From Pseudomonadota bacterium (GTDB lineage Bacteria > Pseudomonadota > Gammaproteobacteria > Woeseiales > Woeseiaceae): a DNA stretch of 9,256 nt. Shown one piece after another: positions 1 to 6,410 of this stretch. Every line of letters begins with the position of its first letter. The stretch's first letter is position 1. Location of the stretch: the NCBI GenBank assembly GCA_027295475.1, contig JAPUKV010000176.1:1-9256 (forward strand), given 5' to 3'. Under the pieces are notes generated by a model. It worked only from the letters and a program-made list of their open reading frames with translations. It had not been told where the DNA came from and searched no databases. Both the position numbers and the translations under genes were made by a program.

Positions 1-8
1 ACTTGATC

Positions 9-37
9 GGCAGCTTCTGAGGACATAGCGGACGCTC
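9..37 (+). repeat. Degenerate short intergenic repeat, copy A
   Basis: The copy begins GGCAGCTTC and ends ATAGCGGACGCTC. It shares the layout G-C-x-GCTT(T)C, a 5-8 nt variable middle, AAGCGG or TAGCGG, then a C-rich end, with copy B at 70-96 and two looser copies beyond the bactofilin gene. All are in the same orientation. The similarity was found by eye, so the boundaries are approximate. Confidence 0.4.
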
Positions 38-69
38 GGCAATGATTTTTCCGAGGTCCTAAATTGAAC

Positions 70-96
70 GGCAGCTTTCATCCAAAGCGGCCAGTC
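70..96 (+). repeat. Degenerate short intergenic repeat, copy B
   Basis: The copy begins GGCAGCTTTC and ends AAAGCGGCCAGTC. It matches copy A in the first eight bases (GGCAGCTT) and in the AGCGG core, and is offset from it by about 60 bp. Short repeats of this GCTTTC...AAGCGG kind are, from memory, common between genes in several proteobacterial lineages. That link needs a genome search. Confidence 0.4.
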
Positions 97-210
97 AAAC
101 ATCGCCGATTTCGGCAATCTGACAGTCAGAGAACAGCCAGGAGCAGACATGTTAAACGGCTTTTTATGCTATTCCTGACCGATGCAGTTTTTTGTGTACC
201 AGCTCATTAA

Positions 211-228
211 ACGACAGTTACCTGTCGT
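211..228. other. Small perfect inverted repeat in the spacer
   Basis: ACGACAG and CTGTCGT are perfectly complementary over 7 bp around a 4-nt loop TTAC. No T-run follows on either strand, so it is not a standard terminator. It lies about 110 bp past the bactofilin stop and could stabilise or end that transcript. It could also be chance. Confidence 0.3.
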
Positions 229-340
229 CAGCCGTGAACGGCACGTCACTGCTAAGCTATCTCAACAAGGCCAAGGCAGAGCAAGTCAGGCAGGTGTTTT
301 TTGAGGTCAGCTCAGTCTCGATTTTCACGATCTCCGGGAA

Positions 341-841
341 TCAATACACGCTCGCTTTTCCCGTTTGCCCCGCCACTGTGCGGGGTTTTTCTGCGCGAAC
401 GGGTTCGGTCTGCACAGGTTCTTTCGACACTGTTACCTTCGGTGGTTCTCCCATGTCGATTTTTCCTTTGAATCTCGCGCCGTCCTCCATGACGATACGG
501 GCGCAGAAAATATTGCCTTCGACATCGGCGCCCTTGGCCAGCGTGACAATCCCATCACTTCGGATGTCGCCGACAAGCTGTCCTTCGATGATGACCGAGG
601 TGGCATCGATGTCTGCTTTGACCCGACCTTGTTTGCCCACCGTGAGATTCATCTTGTGATGGGCAATTGTGCCTTCTATTCGACATTCAATGATCAGGTC
701 TTCGTCTGCCGACAGCTCACCTTTGAAAACCAGTGTTGGTCCGATGACGTACACGTTTTTGGACCGTATCGGCCGCGTCTGCCCGATTCGGGATGATGAG
801 GCTATATCCAGCCTATCGTCATTATCTGCCTTTTTGAACAT
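341..841 (-). CDS. Bactofilin family cytoskeletal protein
   Basis: Predicted 166-residue bactofilin, a beta-helical protein that polymerises without nucleotide into membrane-associated filaments that position envelope and cell-wall enzymes. The N-terminus (MFKKADNDDRLD) and the core at about residues 28-130 fit the family. The core has glycine/hydrophobic turns at regular spacing (VFKGELSADEDLIIECRIEG, then VIIEGQLVGDI and VEGNIFCARIVMEDGARFKG). A charged, proline-containing tail of about 35 residues follows, as is common. I chose the ATG at 841 because GGAGG lies 11 nt upstream. The frame stays open to a GTG at 961, adding a proline-rich 40-residue extension (MVTTTKPNPPKDLPPPEIW...), but that start has no Shine-Dalgarno sequence. 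The gene is last in the row, 332 bp after batD, and probably has its own promoter. Family assignment is firm; the start is moderately sure. Confidence 0.88.
   Translation of the reverse strand: MFKKADNDDRLDIASSSRIGQTRPIRSKNVYVIGPTLVFKGELSADEDLIIECRIEGTIAHHKMNLTVGKQGRVKADIDATSVIIEGQLVGDIRSDGIVTLAKGADVEGNIFCARIVMEDGARFKGKIDMGEPPKVTVSKEPVQTEPVRAEKPRTVAGQTGKASVY
368..390 (+). terminator. Terminator-like hairpin on the plus strand, inside the bactofilin 3' end
   Basis: CCCCGC (368-373) pairs with GCGGGG (380-385) around a 6-nt loop and is followed at once by five T residues (386-390). This is the form of an intrinsic terminator for plus-strand transcription. It is antisense to the last codons of the bactofilin gene, which runs the other way. 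On the minus strand the hairpin is followed by CAAACGGG, so it would not stop bactofilin transcription. The implied plus-strand transcript has no assigned gene. The stem is only 6 bp but all G-C. Confidence 0.5.
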
Positions 842-1034
842 TGCTATTCTATCCTCCGCATGCGTCTCTGATATGGCACCACCTGCTTGGCTGTGAAGAA
901 TACGCCAGATCTCCGGCGGAGGCAGATCTTTTGGCGGGTTTGGCTTTGTCGTTGTTACCACCTAAGCATAGTAGACGGGTGGACAATTTGCCTGATAGCT
1001 AACGTAATTTTGCATTTTTCGAGCAGTCCGCAAT

Positions 1035-1062
1035 TTCCGCTTCGGGTCGGTAGCGGCCCCTC
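1035..1062 (+). repeat. Degenerate short intergenic repeat, copy C
   Basis: TTCCGCTTCGGGTCGGTAGC followed by GGCCCCTC keeps the GCTTC, 7-nt middle and TAGCGG core of copy A. It lies in the same orientation on the other side of the bactofilin gene. The boundaries were set by eye. Confidence 0.35.
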
Positions 1063-1090
1063 AATCGCCCCGAAACTCATCCATATTACA

Positions 1091-1118
1091 GGTCGCTTTC
1101 GGTGAATGCGGCCATTCG
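1091..1118 (+). repeat. Degenerate short intergenic repeat, copy D
   Basis: The copy begins GGTCGCTTTCGG and ends ATGCGGCCATTCG. It keeps the GCTTTC and GCGGCCA parts of copy B. It also contains a small hairpin, GAATG-CGGC-CATTC (1104-1117). Copies C and D are about 55 bp apart, close to the 60-bp spacing of A and B. Confidence 0.35.
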
Positions 1119-1173
1119 AGCCCGATCAAGTTTGACAGTGTCTGTACGATTGGATTCAAATCATTGCATCGCA

Positions 1174-2856
1174 CTACGCAGGCGAACCGGGCATCAAAGG
1201 CGGCAGGTCGTCTGCCCCAGCATCCTTAGAGTCATTTGATTTGACGGCGAATGAGCGCAATGCTTTCGCGAGATTCTCGCCGTTCCATGAATCGCCGTTC
1301 GCAGGACCATCGTCCCCCGGACCGTAGCTTGCGCTGCAAAGCGCTTCCAGTTCACCTGCGAGCGGGTCCGATACGCGAGACGCGAAGTCGCCGAGGTTCC
1401 GCGGCCACTCGTTCGGCCATTGCAATCTGCCCCAGCTCAATACGGCAGATTTAACAGTCGCAGCATCGCCGGAAAGAGCAGCCCGGCGCGCTGCTTTGAG
1501 AAACTTCGCCTGCTGCCTGTGAATGGGTGGAGGTTCGCGCTCCTTCGTTTTTTTGTCAGGCTGGCGCGACCACCACCAGGCGAGCACCGTCAGCAACCAC
1601 AATGCGATGAGCCCTTCGCTGACGCGCCGCCAGAAGCCACTCTCGAGCTTGGTCGTCTCCGCTCCAGGCGGTGCTTCCACTGCCTGCTCGATCAGAGGAG
1701 GCAATGCCGTTTCGCCCGATGGCAGAATCGTGAGGCTGCGCGACGGCAAGCTCGCGACCTGCCACTCGCCCGGCTCGATATTCCACCACGGCAAGTGGAG
1801 TGCCGGTAGCTCGACGACACCCGCATGCACGCCAATCATTGCGTACTGGTCCTTGCGCATGGCTTTGATGCCGCCCGGCTCCGCAGTTATACGAAGCTCG
1901 GGCTTGTCCGGGTAGATTTTGACGCTATCCGGGACGGCCGGGTCAATCACCGGAATCTGGGTCGACAGCTGTCCCAATGCCGTTGTGGTCACATGCCGTG
2001 TGATCGGTTCACCGACCGGCAGCCTGTCAGGTTCACGCGACCAGACCTCACTTAACTCCACCGACTTTGCCGGCAGCCATGCCGCGTTCGGAAACTCAGG
2101 TGGAGGCGGAGGAATGGGATTGACGACCACCGTCAGTGGCTCGGATTCGAATACTTTCCGTCCCGTGATCCGGCCGCCGCGCAAGACACGCGCCTCAAAA
2201 CGGGCAGGGGCTATCGACAGCTCGCCGCTCTCCTGCGGGAATAATGCATAAACGCGTTCGACGACATTGTAGTTCTTGCCGTTCAGTATGGACTCGTAAA
2301 TGCGCTCTTCACCGGCAAGCTCGATGAGTACTTCGACGCCGCCTAAATCGGGTTCGCTCAATCGCGGTTGGCGAGTTGCAACCGACCGGTAGACTTTAAC
2401 AGTGTAAAGCACTTGCGCTTGTACATAGGACGTGTCGCGATCGACTTCGGCCGACACGAAAATGTCTGCTTCGCCCGGCACCGCTTTCGACTGCGGCGCA
2501 ACGGCAATGTGCAGCGGCCTGCTTTGCGCATTGCCGGCGATGATTGGCGGTATGACAAGGTCGCCCGCCCGCTTCGGCATCAGGACGTATGTCCAGGTCC
2601 TGCTGCGGCTGATCTGGCCGTTGATGATTGTGGTATTGCTAAGCTGGCTTCGTTGTCCGATATTGAAGTCAGCCTCGAGTACGGAGGCATCCGGCTCGGT
2701 ATCGATATCTGTGTCGACCGTTAGCTTGAGCATGAACGATTCATTGATCTCTATGTCCGCCCGGTCGATGCTGGCTGTTACTGCTGCCTGGGCACTCAGA
2801 ACCGGCAGAGCCACCGCAGCCATGAAAAGCAGGAGCTGAGTAGCGCGGCCTACCAC
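1174..2856 (-). CDS. batD: BatD-like protein (BatD/oxygen-tolerance family)
   Basis: Predicted 560-residue exported membrane protein of the BatD family, a large periplasmic partner of the VWA proteins whose exact role is unknown. A signal peptide spans residues 1-24 (hydrophobic LLLFMAAVALPVL, cleavage probably after SAQA). Residues 25-400 are beta-rich and probably periplasmic, with the family-typical opening VTASIDRADIEINESF and a proline run followed by EFPNAAWLPA (about 249-263). One transmembrane segment (about 414-430, LIALWLLTVLAWWWS) and a charged cytoplasmic tail of about 130 residues follow. I chose the GTG at 2856 because GAGGT lies 6 nt upstream. It overlaps the end of batB by 7 nt, so translation is probably coupled. 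An ATG 11 codons later would cut into the signal peptide. Family assignment is good; function is inferred from the family and context. Confidence 0.88.
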   Translation of the reverse strand: MVGRATQLLLFMAAVALPVLSAQAAVTASIDRADIEINESFMLKLTVDTDIDTEPDASVLEADFNIGQRSQLSNTTIINGQISRSRTWTYVLMPKRAGDLVIPPIIAGNAQSRPLHIAVAPQSKAVPGEADIFVSAEVDRDTSYVQAQVLYTVKVYRSVATRQPRLSEPDLGGVEVLIELAGEERIYESILNGKNYNVVERVYALFPQESGELSIAPARFEARVLRGGRITGRKVFESEPLTVVVNPIPPPPPEFPNAAWLPAKSVELSEVWSREPDRLPVGEPITRHVTTTALGQLSTQIPVIDPAVPDSVKIYPDKPELRITAEPGGIKAMRKDQYAMIGVHAGVVELPALHLPWWNIEPGEWQVASLPSRSLTILPSGETALPPLIEQAVEAPPGAETTKLESGFWRRVSEGLIALWLLTVLAWWWSRQPDKKTKEREPPPIHRQQAKFLKAARRAALSGDAATVKSAVLSWGRLQWPNEWPRNLGDFASRVSDPLAGELEALCSASYGPGDDGPANGDSWNGENLAKALRSFAVKSNDSKDAGADDLPPLMPGSPA

Positions 2857-4649
2857 GGTTGCACCTCGTCATCGGGCCAGAGATTATTGCCGTCCTGGTC
2901 GCGGCCCAATCTCTGATACTGATAGCGGAATTTCCTTCGCAAGAGACCGCCCGGATCGTTCGGAATGCGGCGGAGCCACTGTTCCATGGCCTGTCGCTGC
3001 TCTTGCGCGCGACGTTGTGCAATGTCGTTCGCGGGACTCATGTCCTCGGCGTCCTGCACTTCGCCCTGCTGTTGGCGCGCCGCTTCCTGCGCAGCCCGCT
3101 CAAGCTCGGCCCGGATCGCCTCGAGGTCATCCTGATTCATCTCGTCTTGGCTGCGCGATGAATCGCCCGCCTCTCCGCCCGGATCGCCTGCCTCTCCTTC
3201 GGCGCCCGATTGATCCTGATCGCCCTCACCTTCGGTCTGTTGCCCTCCGCCCCCGGACTGCGACGAGGCGTCCTGGTCGCTCTCAGATTCTTGTTGCCGG
3301 TCGAGCATGTCTTTTATCAGATCCCGGTTATATTGTGCATCTTCATTGCCGGCATTAATCTCGAGTACCTGCTCGTAAGCATCGATCGCCGATTCAAACT
3401 CACCCAGCCGCGCCAGTGCATTGCCCAGGTTGTAAAGACTCTCTGTGTCTTCCTGCGCGGCAAAGCCGCTGGCACTGCCAGCGTACTCACCCGCACGATA
3501 GCGCGCGACTGCCTGCCACACCGGGTCTTTGAATAGTGTTGCGGCATCGACGGCACTGCCTTCGGCCAGCTGCCGCTGCGCCTGCTGATCTTTTGTTAGC
3601 CAAATGTCGTCCCAGCCGAACGCATGAACCGGTTCGGCAACCGGCATCAGTACGAAGGCGATGGCAAGTACCCATCCACGCCGGAAAGCAAAAGCAGCAA
3701 GGGGCAACAGCAACAACAACAGCCAGGGCCCTTCTTCCTGCCACTGGTCCGTCGCGAGAGATGCGTCAGATGCAGAAGAGGAATCGATGACTCCCGACAG
3801 CAAAGCATCCAGGTCCCTGTCGTCAGCCGATAAGACCATGTACCGGCCGTGTCCGGCGGCAGCCAGGCTGCGAAGCTCTTGTGCCTCAAGCTTTGGTACG
3901 GCTATTTGTCCTGACCGATCGGTGACAAAGCCTCCGCCGGCCATCGGAATCGGCGCACCTTCCCGCGTGCCGACTCCCATGACTGATAAGGTATATCCGG
4001 CATCGTACAAATCAGCGGCGGCGCGTTCCGCGGCCGGCGAGGTCCCCCCATCTGTAATCAACAGCACTTCGCCGTGGCCGACGCCGGCCTGCTGCAGGAG
4101 CTGAAGGCCTTTGTTAATCGCTGCTACGGGATAACTTCCACGGCTCGGCATGATATCGGTGCCAAGGCTGTTGACGAGCGCAGCGACCGTATCCACATCG
4201 GTCGTCAACGGTGTCACTGTAAACGCATTGGCGGAATAGACGACGAGTGCAGTCTGGCCACTCTTGCGCCGCTCGAGAATATCCAGGATCTTGAGCCTCG
4301 CGCGCGTCAGCCTGCTCGGCGTCAGGTCCTGCGCGTCCATGGATCGCGATAAATCAAGTGCGATCACCATCGCCTGTTCCGAACGAAACACGGGCAGCTC
4401 CACACGGTTCCAGCTCGGGCCGGCCAGTGACAAGACTGCAATGATTCCGCCGAGCGCCATCAACCACCACCGGTAGCTGTGCCGCCCCGATGCTGCGCGG
4501 GACAGAACATATGGCGCCAGCGCGGGATCGACGATCCTATGCCAATTGCCTGGTGCCAGCTCGCGTCTCGTCATCGCAAACGTGATGAGTGCTACAAGCG
4601 GCAACGCCCAGAGCCATTCGGGCCGGAGCCAGTGGAAATCAGCCAGCAT
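2850..4649 (-). CDS. batB: BatB-BatC fusion: VWA membrane protein with TPR domain
   Basis: Predicted 599-residue inner-membrane protein. It opens with the aerotolerance-regulator N-terminal motif (WLRPEWLWALP), and transmembrane segments fall at about 12-27 and 61-78. A VWA domain (about 92-290) has an intact metal-ion site: DLSRS at 99-103, threonines near 146-150, and ITDGG at 198-202. Two more hydrophobic stretches lie at about 308-322 and 326-341; the second, ending in EPVHA, resembles the signal segment of a free BatC. A TPR region follows (about 342-450, with YNLGNALARLGEFESAIDAY). Then comes a low-complexity acidic, glutamine-rich linker (about 451-550) and the typical C-terminus WLRRIPNDPGGLLRRKFRYQ. 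The ATG at 4649 overlaps the end of batA by 11 nt. The VWA part probably binds a client or the MoxR partner, and the TPR part another protein. This is known of the family, not shown here. Confidence 0.93.
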   Translation of the reverse strand: MLADFHWLRPEWLWALPLVALITFAMTRRELAPGNWHRIVDPALAPYVLSRAASGRHSYRWWLMALGGIIAVLSLAGPSWNRVELPVFRSEQAMVIALDLSRSMDAQDLTPSRLTRARLKILDILERRKSGQTALVVYSANAFTVTPLTTDVDTVAALVNSLGTDIMPSRGSYPVAAINKGLQLLQQAGVGHGEVLLITDGGTSPAAERAAADLYDAGYTLSVMGVGTREGAPIPMAGGGFVTDRSGQIAVPKLEAQELRSLAAAGHGRYMVLSADDRDLDALLSGVIDSSSASDASLATDQWQEEGPWLLLLLLPLAAFAFRRGWVLAIAFVLMPVAEPVHAFGWDDIWLTKDQQAQRQLAEGSAVDAATLFKDPVWQAVARYRAGEYAGSASGFAAQEDTESLYNLGNALARLGEFESAIDAYEQVLEINAGNEDAQYNRDLIKDMLDRQQESESDQDASSQSGGGGQQTEGEGDQDQSGAEGEAGDPGGEAGDSSRSQDEMNQDDLEAIRAELERAAQEAARQQQGEVQDAEDMSPANDIAQRRAQEQRQAMEQWLRRIPNDPGGLLRRKFRYQYQRLGRDQDGNNLWPDDEVQPW

Positions 4650-5673
4650 TGAGTCCCGCCTTTATCAGCCGCGAAACCTGCAGTCCCTGCAACAGTCCCA
4701 TGACACAAAGAAAAACCGTTAGCACGAAAGCCCCGCCCAGCGGCCAGTAGTAAAGAGACTTGACGGGCCTGAAGCCCGCCTCGGGTTCGGCGACAGGTTC
4801 CATTTTATCGAGGAGGCGATAGATATCTTGCAGGCCGGCGGTATCCTTCGCACGGAAATATTGCCCGCCCGTGATTGCCGCAATCCGGGTCAGCGTCTCT
4901 TCGTCGAGATCCGCCGACGGATTGACAGGTCGCAGTCCACCGGTAATCGACGACACCAGCATCTGTTCCGCGCCAATGCCGATCGTGTAAATTCGCAATC
5001 CGATCTGTTGCGCAAGCTCGGCTGCTTTGATCGGATCGATCTCGCCGGCGGTATTTGCGCCATCGGTCAGGACGATCAATACCTGTTCGTCACCCACTGC
5101 ATCCTGCTCGTAGATGCGTTTCACGGCCAGTGTGATCGCATCACCGATCGCCGTTTTTTCGCCCGCGAGTCCGATGACTGCTTCCATCAAGAGAATGTTG
5201 ACGGTTTCGCGGTCCAGCGTCAGCGGGACCTGGAGGTATGCTCTTTCGCCAAAGAGGATCAGGCCGATGCGATCGCCTTTGCGCCGCTCGATAAAGTCGC
5301 TTGCGACAGCTTTGGTTGCGGTAAGCCTGTCCACGCGGCGATTGCCAAGCTCGAAGTCCTTTGCGTCCATGCTTCCCGACAGATCGACGGCAAGCATTAA
5401 ATTACGGCCCGATACGGGCACATCGAGTTCGTCGCCGATGCGCTCTGGCCTCGCTGCGGCCAGAACGAGCAAGGCCCAGGCGATAATGGCAAGCCATATA
5501 CGCCAGTTCAGGAGCTGTTCGGCTTCGGAGCGGTTTGTCAGCACCGCGAAACCCTTGAAGCTTGGAACCTTGAGCCCGACTTCCTGCGATTCCGTCACCG
5601 GCGACAATAATGCCCTCGCCAGCAGCGGGAGCGGCAGCGCAAGGAGCATCCAGGGCCAGGCAAGCGACCACAT
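4639..5673 (-). CDS. batA: BatA-like VWA domain membrane protein
   Basis: Predicted 344-residue inner-membrane protein of the BatA family. An N-terminal transmembrane segment lies at about 4-23 and a second at about 57-74. The VWA domain spans about 90-290, and a last transmembrane segment about 308-330. The metal-ion-dependent adhesion site is intact: DLSGS at 97-101, a threonine in GEKTAIGDAI (174), and LTDGAN at 202-207. The RPERIG motif before the domain and VSGRNLMLAVDLSGSMDAKD are typical of the family. The start ATG shares one base with the stop of the DUF4381 gene (TGATG at 5675-5671), which indicates tight translational coupling, and GGAG lies about 10 nt upstream. It is shorter than BatB and has no TPR region, so the two VWA proteins are distinct paralogues. 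Confidence in the family is high. Confidence 0.94.
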   Translation of the reverse strand: MWSLAWPWMLLALPLPLLARALLSPVTESQEVGLKVPSFKGFAVLTNRSEAEQLLNWRIWLAIIAWALLVLAAARPERIGDELDVPVSGRNLMLAVDLSGSMDAKDFELGNRRVDRLTATKAVASDFIERRKGDRIGLILFGERAYLQVPLTLDRETVNILLMEAVIGLAGEKTAIGDAITLAVKRIYEQDAVGDEQVLIVLTDGANTAGEIDPIKAAELAQQIGLRIYTIGIGAEQMLVSSITGGLRPVNPSADLDEETLTRIAAITGGQYFRAKDTAGLQDIYRLLDKMEPVAEPEAGFRPVKSLYYWPLGGAFVLTVFLCVMGLLQGLQVSRLIKAGLNAG

Positions 5674-6164
5674 CAGACCCGCTCCGGGATTGGTGTTTTC
5701 AGCCGCTGACGAATTGCCTGGATCAGCCCATCTATATCGATGTCGCTGGTCTCCAGACCGGGATCGCGATAGGGGAGGCTCTCGATGCTGCGTCCCGGGC
5801 CGTCAGTGAATGCCTTACTGGCAAGGCCCTGATTCAGCCATTCGAGCCAATTCGTGCCGGTCAGGCCCGCGACTTCATCGCGCGGCGCATACGCGAGCAT
5901 CGCTCGGCGCAGGAGCTCGGAAATCTCGACACCCAGTGATACAGCGTCATGACTGCGCTCATACTTCGCCTGCAGGAGCCTGAGTTGGGAAAGCGCCCTG
6001 CGTCTATCGGCATTCATTTGATATTTTTGCAACGTGCGCCAGGCAATATAGCCAAGACCGAACAACAACAGGCCGAATAACAACCACCACCCCGGTGCAA
6101 CCGGCCACCAGCCGATCATGTCCGGCAGATGCAGATCTCGAAGCGGTATGTCCTCGGGATTCAT
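5673..6164 (-). CDS. DUF4381 family small membrane protein
   Basis: Predicted 163-residue protein of the DUF4381 family, which is found almost only between the DUF58 and BatA genes of such clusters. The signature PLRDLHLPDMIGWWPVAPGW is at residues 7-26, followed at once by one transmembrane segment (about 25-43, GWWLLFGLLLFGLGYIAW). The C-terminal part of about 120 residues is basic, then helical (ISELLRRAMLAYAPRDEVAGL, NWLEWLN), and is probably cytoplasmic. No catalytic motif is visible. The ATG at 6164 has no clear Shine-Dalgarno sequence. The frame stays open upstream but offers no ATG, GTG or TTG before a stop near 6275. It is coupled to batA by a 1-nt overlap. Its function is unknown; a scaffold role is a guess from context. 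Confidence 0.9.
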   Translation of the reverse strand: MNPEDIPLRDLHLPDMIGWWPVAPGWWLLFGLLLFGLGYIAWRTLQKYQMNADRRRALSQLRLLQAKYERSHDAVSLGVEISELLRRAMLAYAPRDEVAGLTGTNWLEWLNQGLASKAFTDGPGRSIESLPYRDPGLETSDIDIDGLIQAIRQRLKTPIPERV

Positions 6165-6410
6165 GATCAGCCCGAAGATTGCACGAGAGTCCGGGATTGT
6201 GGGCGCGAAATCGTTGTGCCTGATGCCGCTCTGGACTGAGAGCCATAGCGAGCTATGGCTCGAGGGAAGGGCCAGTCAGGTGCAATGAGGTCCGGCCACA
6301 AACCGGAAAGCCAATGAAAATTATGAAGTGTAACCATAGGGATTTATCGTCATTCGTTTCCAATCATATCTATGTCAACGTCCTCGGGCGATCTCGTGCA
6401 ACCTTCGCGG
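6165..6410 (-). promoter_or_regulatory. Gap inside the operon with promoter-like and hairpin sequences
   Basis: These 246 bp separate the DUF58 and DUF4381 genes, while the next three junctions overlap. On the minus strand a perfect -35-like TTGACA lies at 6378-6373. TATGAT follows only 4 nt later, and no good -10 sits at 17 nt, so the match to a standard promoter is incomplete. A CATAAT at 6327-6322 is another possible -10. A perfect 9-bp hairpin lies at 6240-6261. A 10-codon frame (6353-6321, MTINPYGYTS) has only a weak GGAAA before it. A secondary promoter or leader region for the four downstream genes is likely but not proven. Confidence 0.35.
6240..6261. other. Perfect 9-bp inverted repeat between the DUF58 and DUF4381 genes
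   Basis: GAGCCATAG pairs with CTATGGCTC around a 4-nt loop CGAG. No T-run follows on either strand, so it is not a standard terminator. Read as RNA from the minus strand, it would form a stable stem-loop about 75 nt before the DUF4381 start. It could be a processing or stability element, or a member of a dispersed palindromic repeat family. Confidence 0.45.

Larger units (their letters stand above)
1..340. other. Stretch without a convincing gene, downstream of the bactofilin gene
   Basis: No long reading frame with coding character is visible on either strand here. The stretch holds two degenerate copies of a short repeat (9-37 and 70-96) and a 7-bp hairpin (ACGACAG-TTAC-CTGTCGT, 211-228). 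It also holds a good Shine-Dalgarno-like AGGAG before an ATG at 149 that opens only nine codons. After a single TGA, a second ATG at 182 in the same frame opens 40 codons, ending at 304, without a Shine-Dalgarno sequence. A terminator-like hairpin lies just beyond, at 368-390. It could be plain intergenic DNA, the 3' end of a plus-strand transcript starting outside the window, or a small RNA. I cannot decide between these. Confidence 0.5.
842..1173. other. Spacer between batD and the bactofilin gene, with two repeat copies
   Basis: This 332-bp spacer (212 bp if the bactofilin gene starts at 961) contains the upstream region of the bactofilin gene and two degenerate repeat copies. On the minus strand, TACTATGCT just before 961 resembles a -10 element, but no matching -35 is clear. 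If it is real, transcription would start near 960 and favour the ATG at 841 as the start codon. No intrinsic terminator with a T-run was found after batD. A TTGACA at 1132-1137 on the plus strand has only a weak -10 partner. Confidence 0.45.

Noticed and set aside
365..896. Plus-strand open frames across the bactofilin gene (for example 365-796 and 669-896)
   Set aside because: They are antisense to the bactofilin gene, whose beta-helix pattern is clear, and show no domain of their own.
1132..1160. A plus-strand promoter (TTGACA at 1132-1137) reading into batD antisense
   Set aside because: The only -10 partner (TCAAAT, 18 nt on) is weak and no plus-strand gene follows.
4828..5400. A 190-codon open frame on the plus strand inside batA
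   Set aside because: It is fully antisense to a well-supported VWA gene, has no recognisable domain and is rich in Cys, Arg and His as expected of a shadow frame in GC-rich DNA.
6004..6246. An 80-codon minus-strand frame starting in the hairpin and overlapping the DUF4381 gene
   Set aside because: It runs out of frame through the conserved DUF4381 start, has no Shine-Dalgarno sequence and shows no domain.
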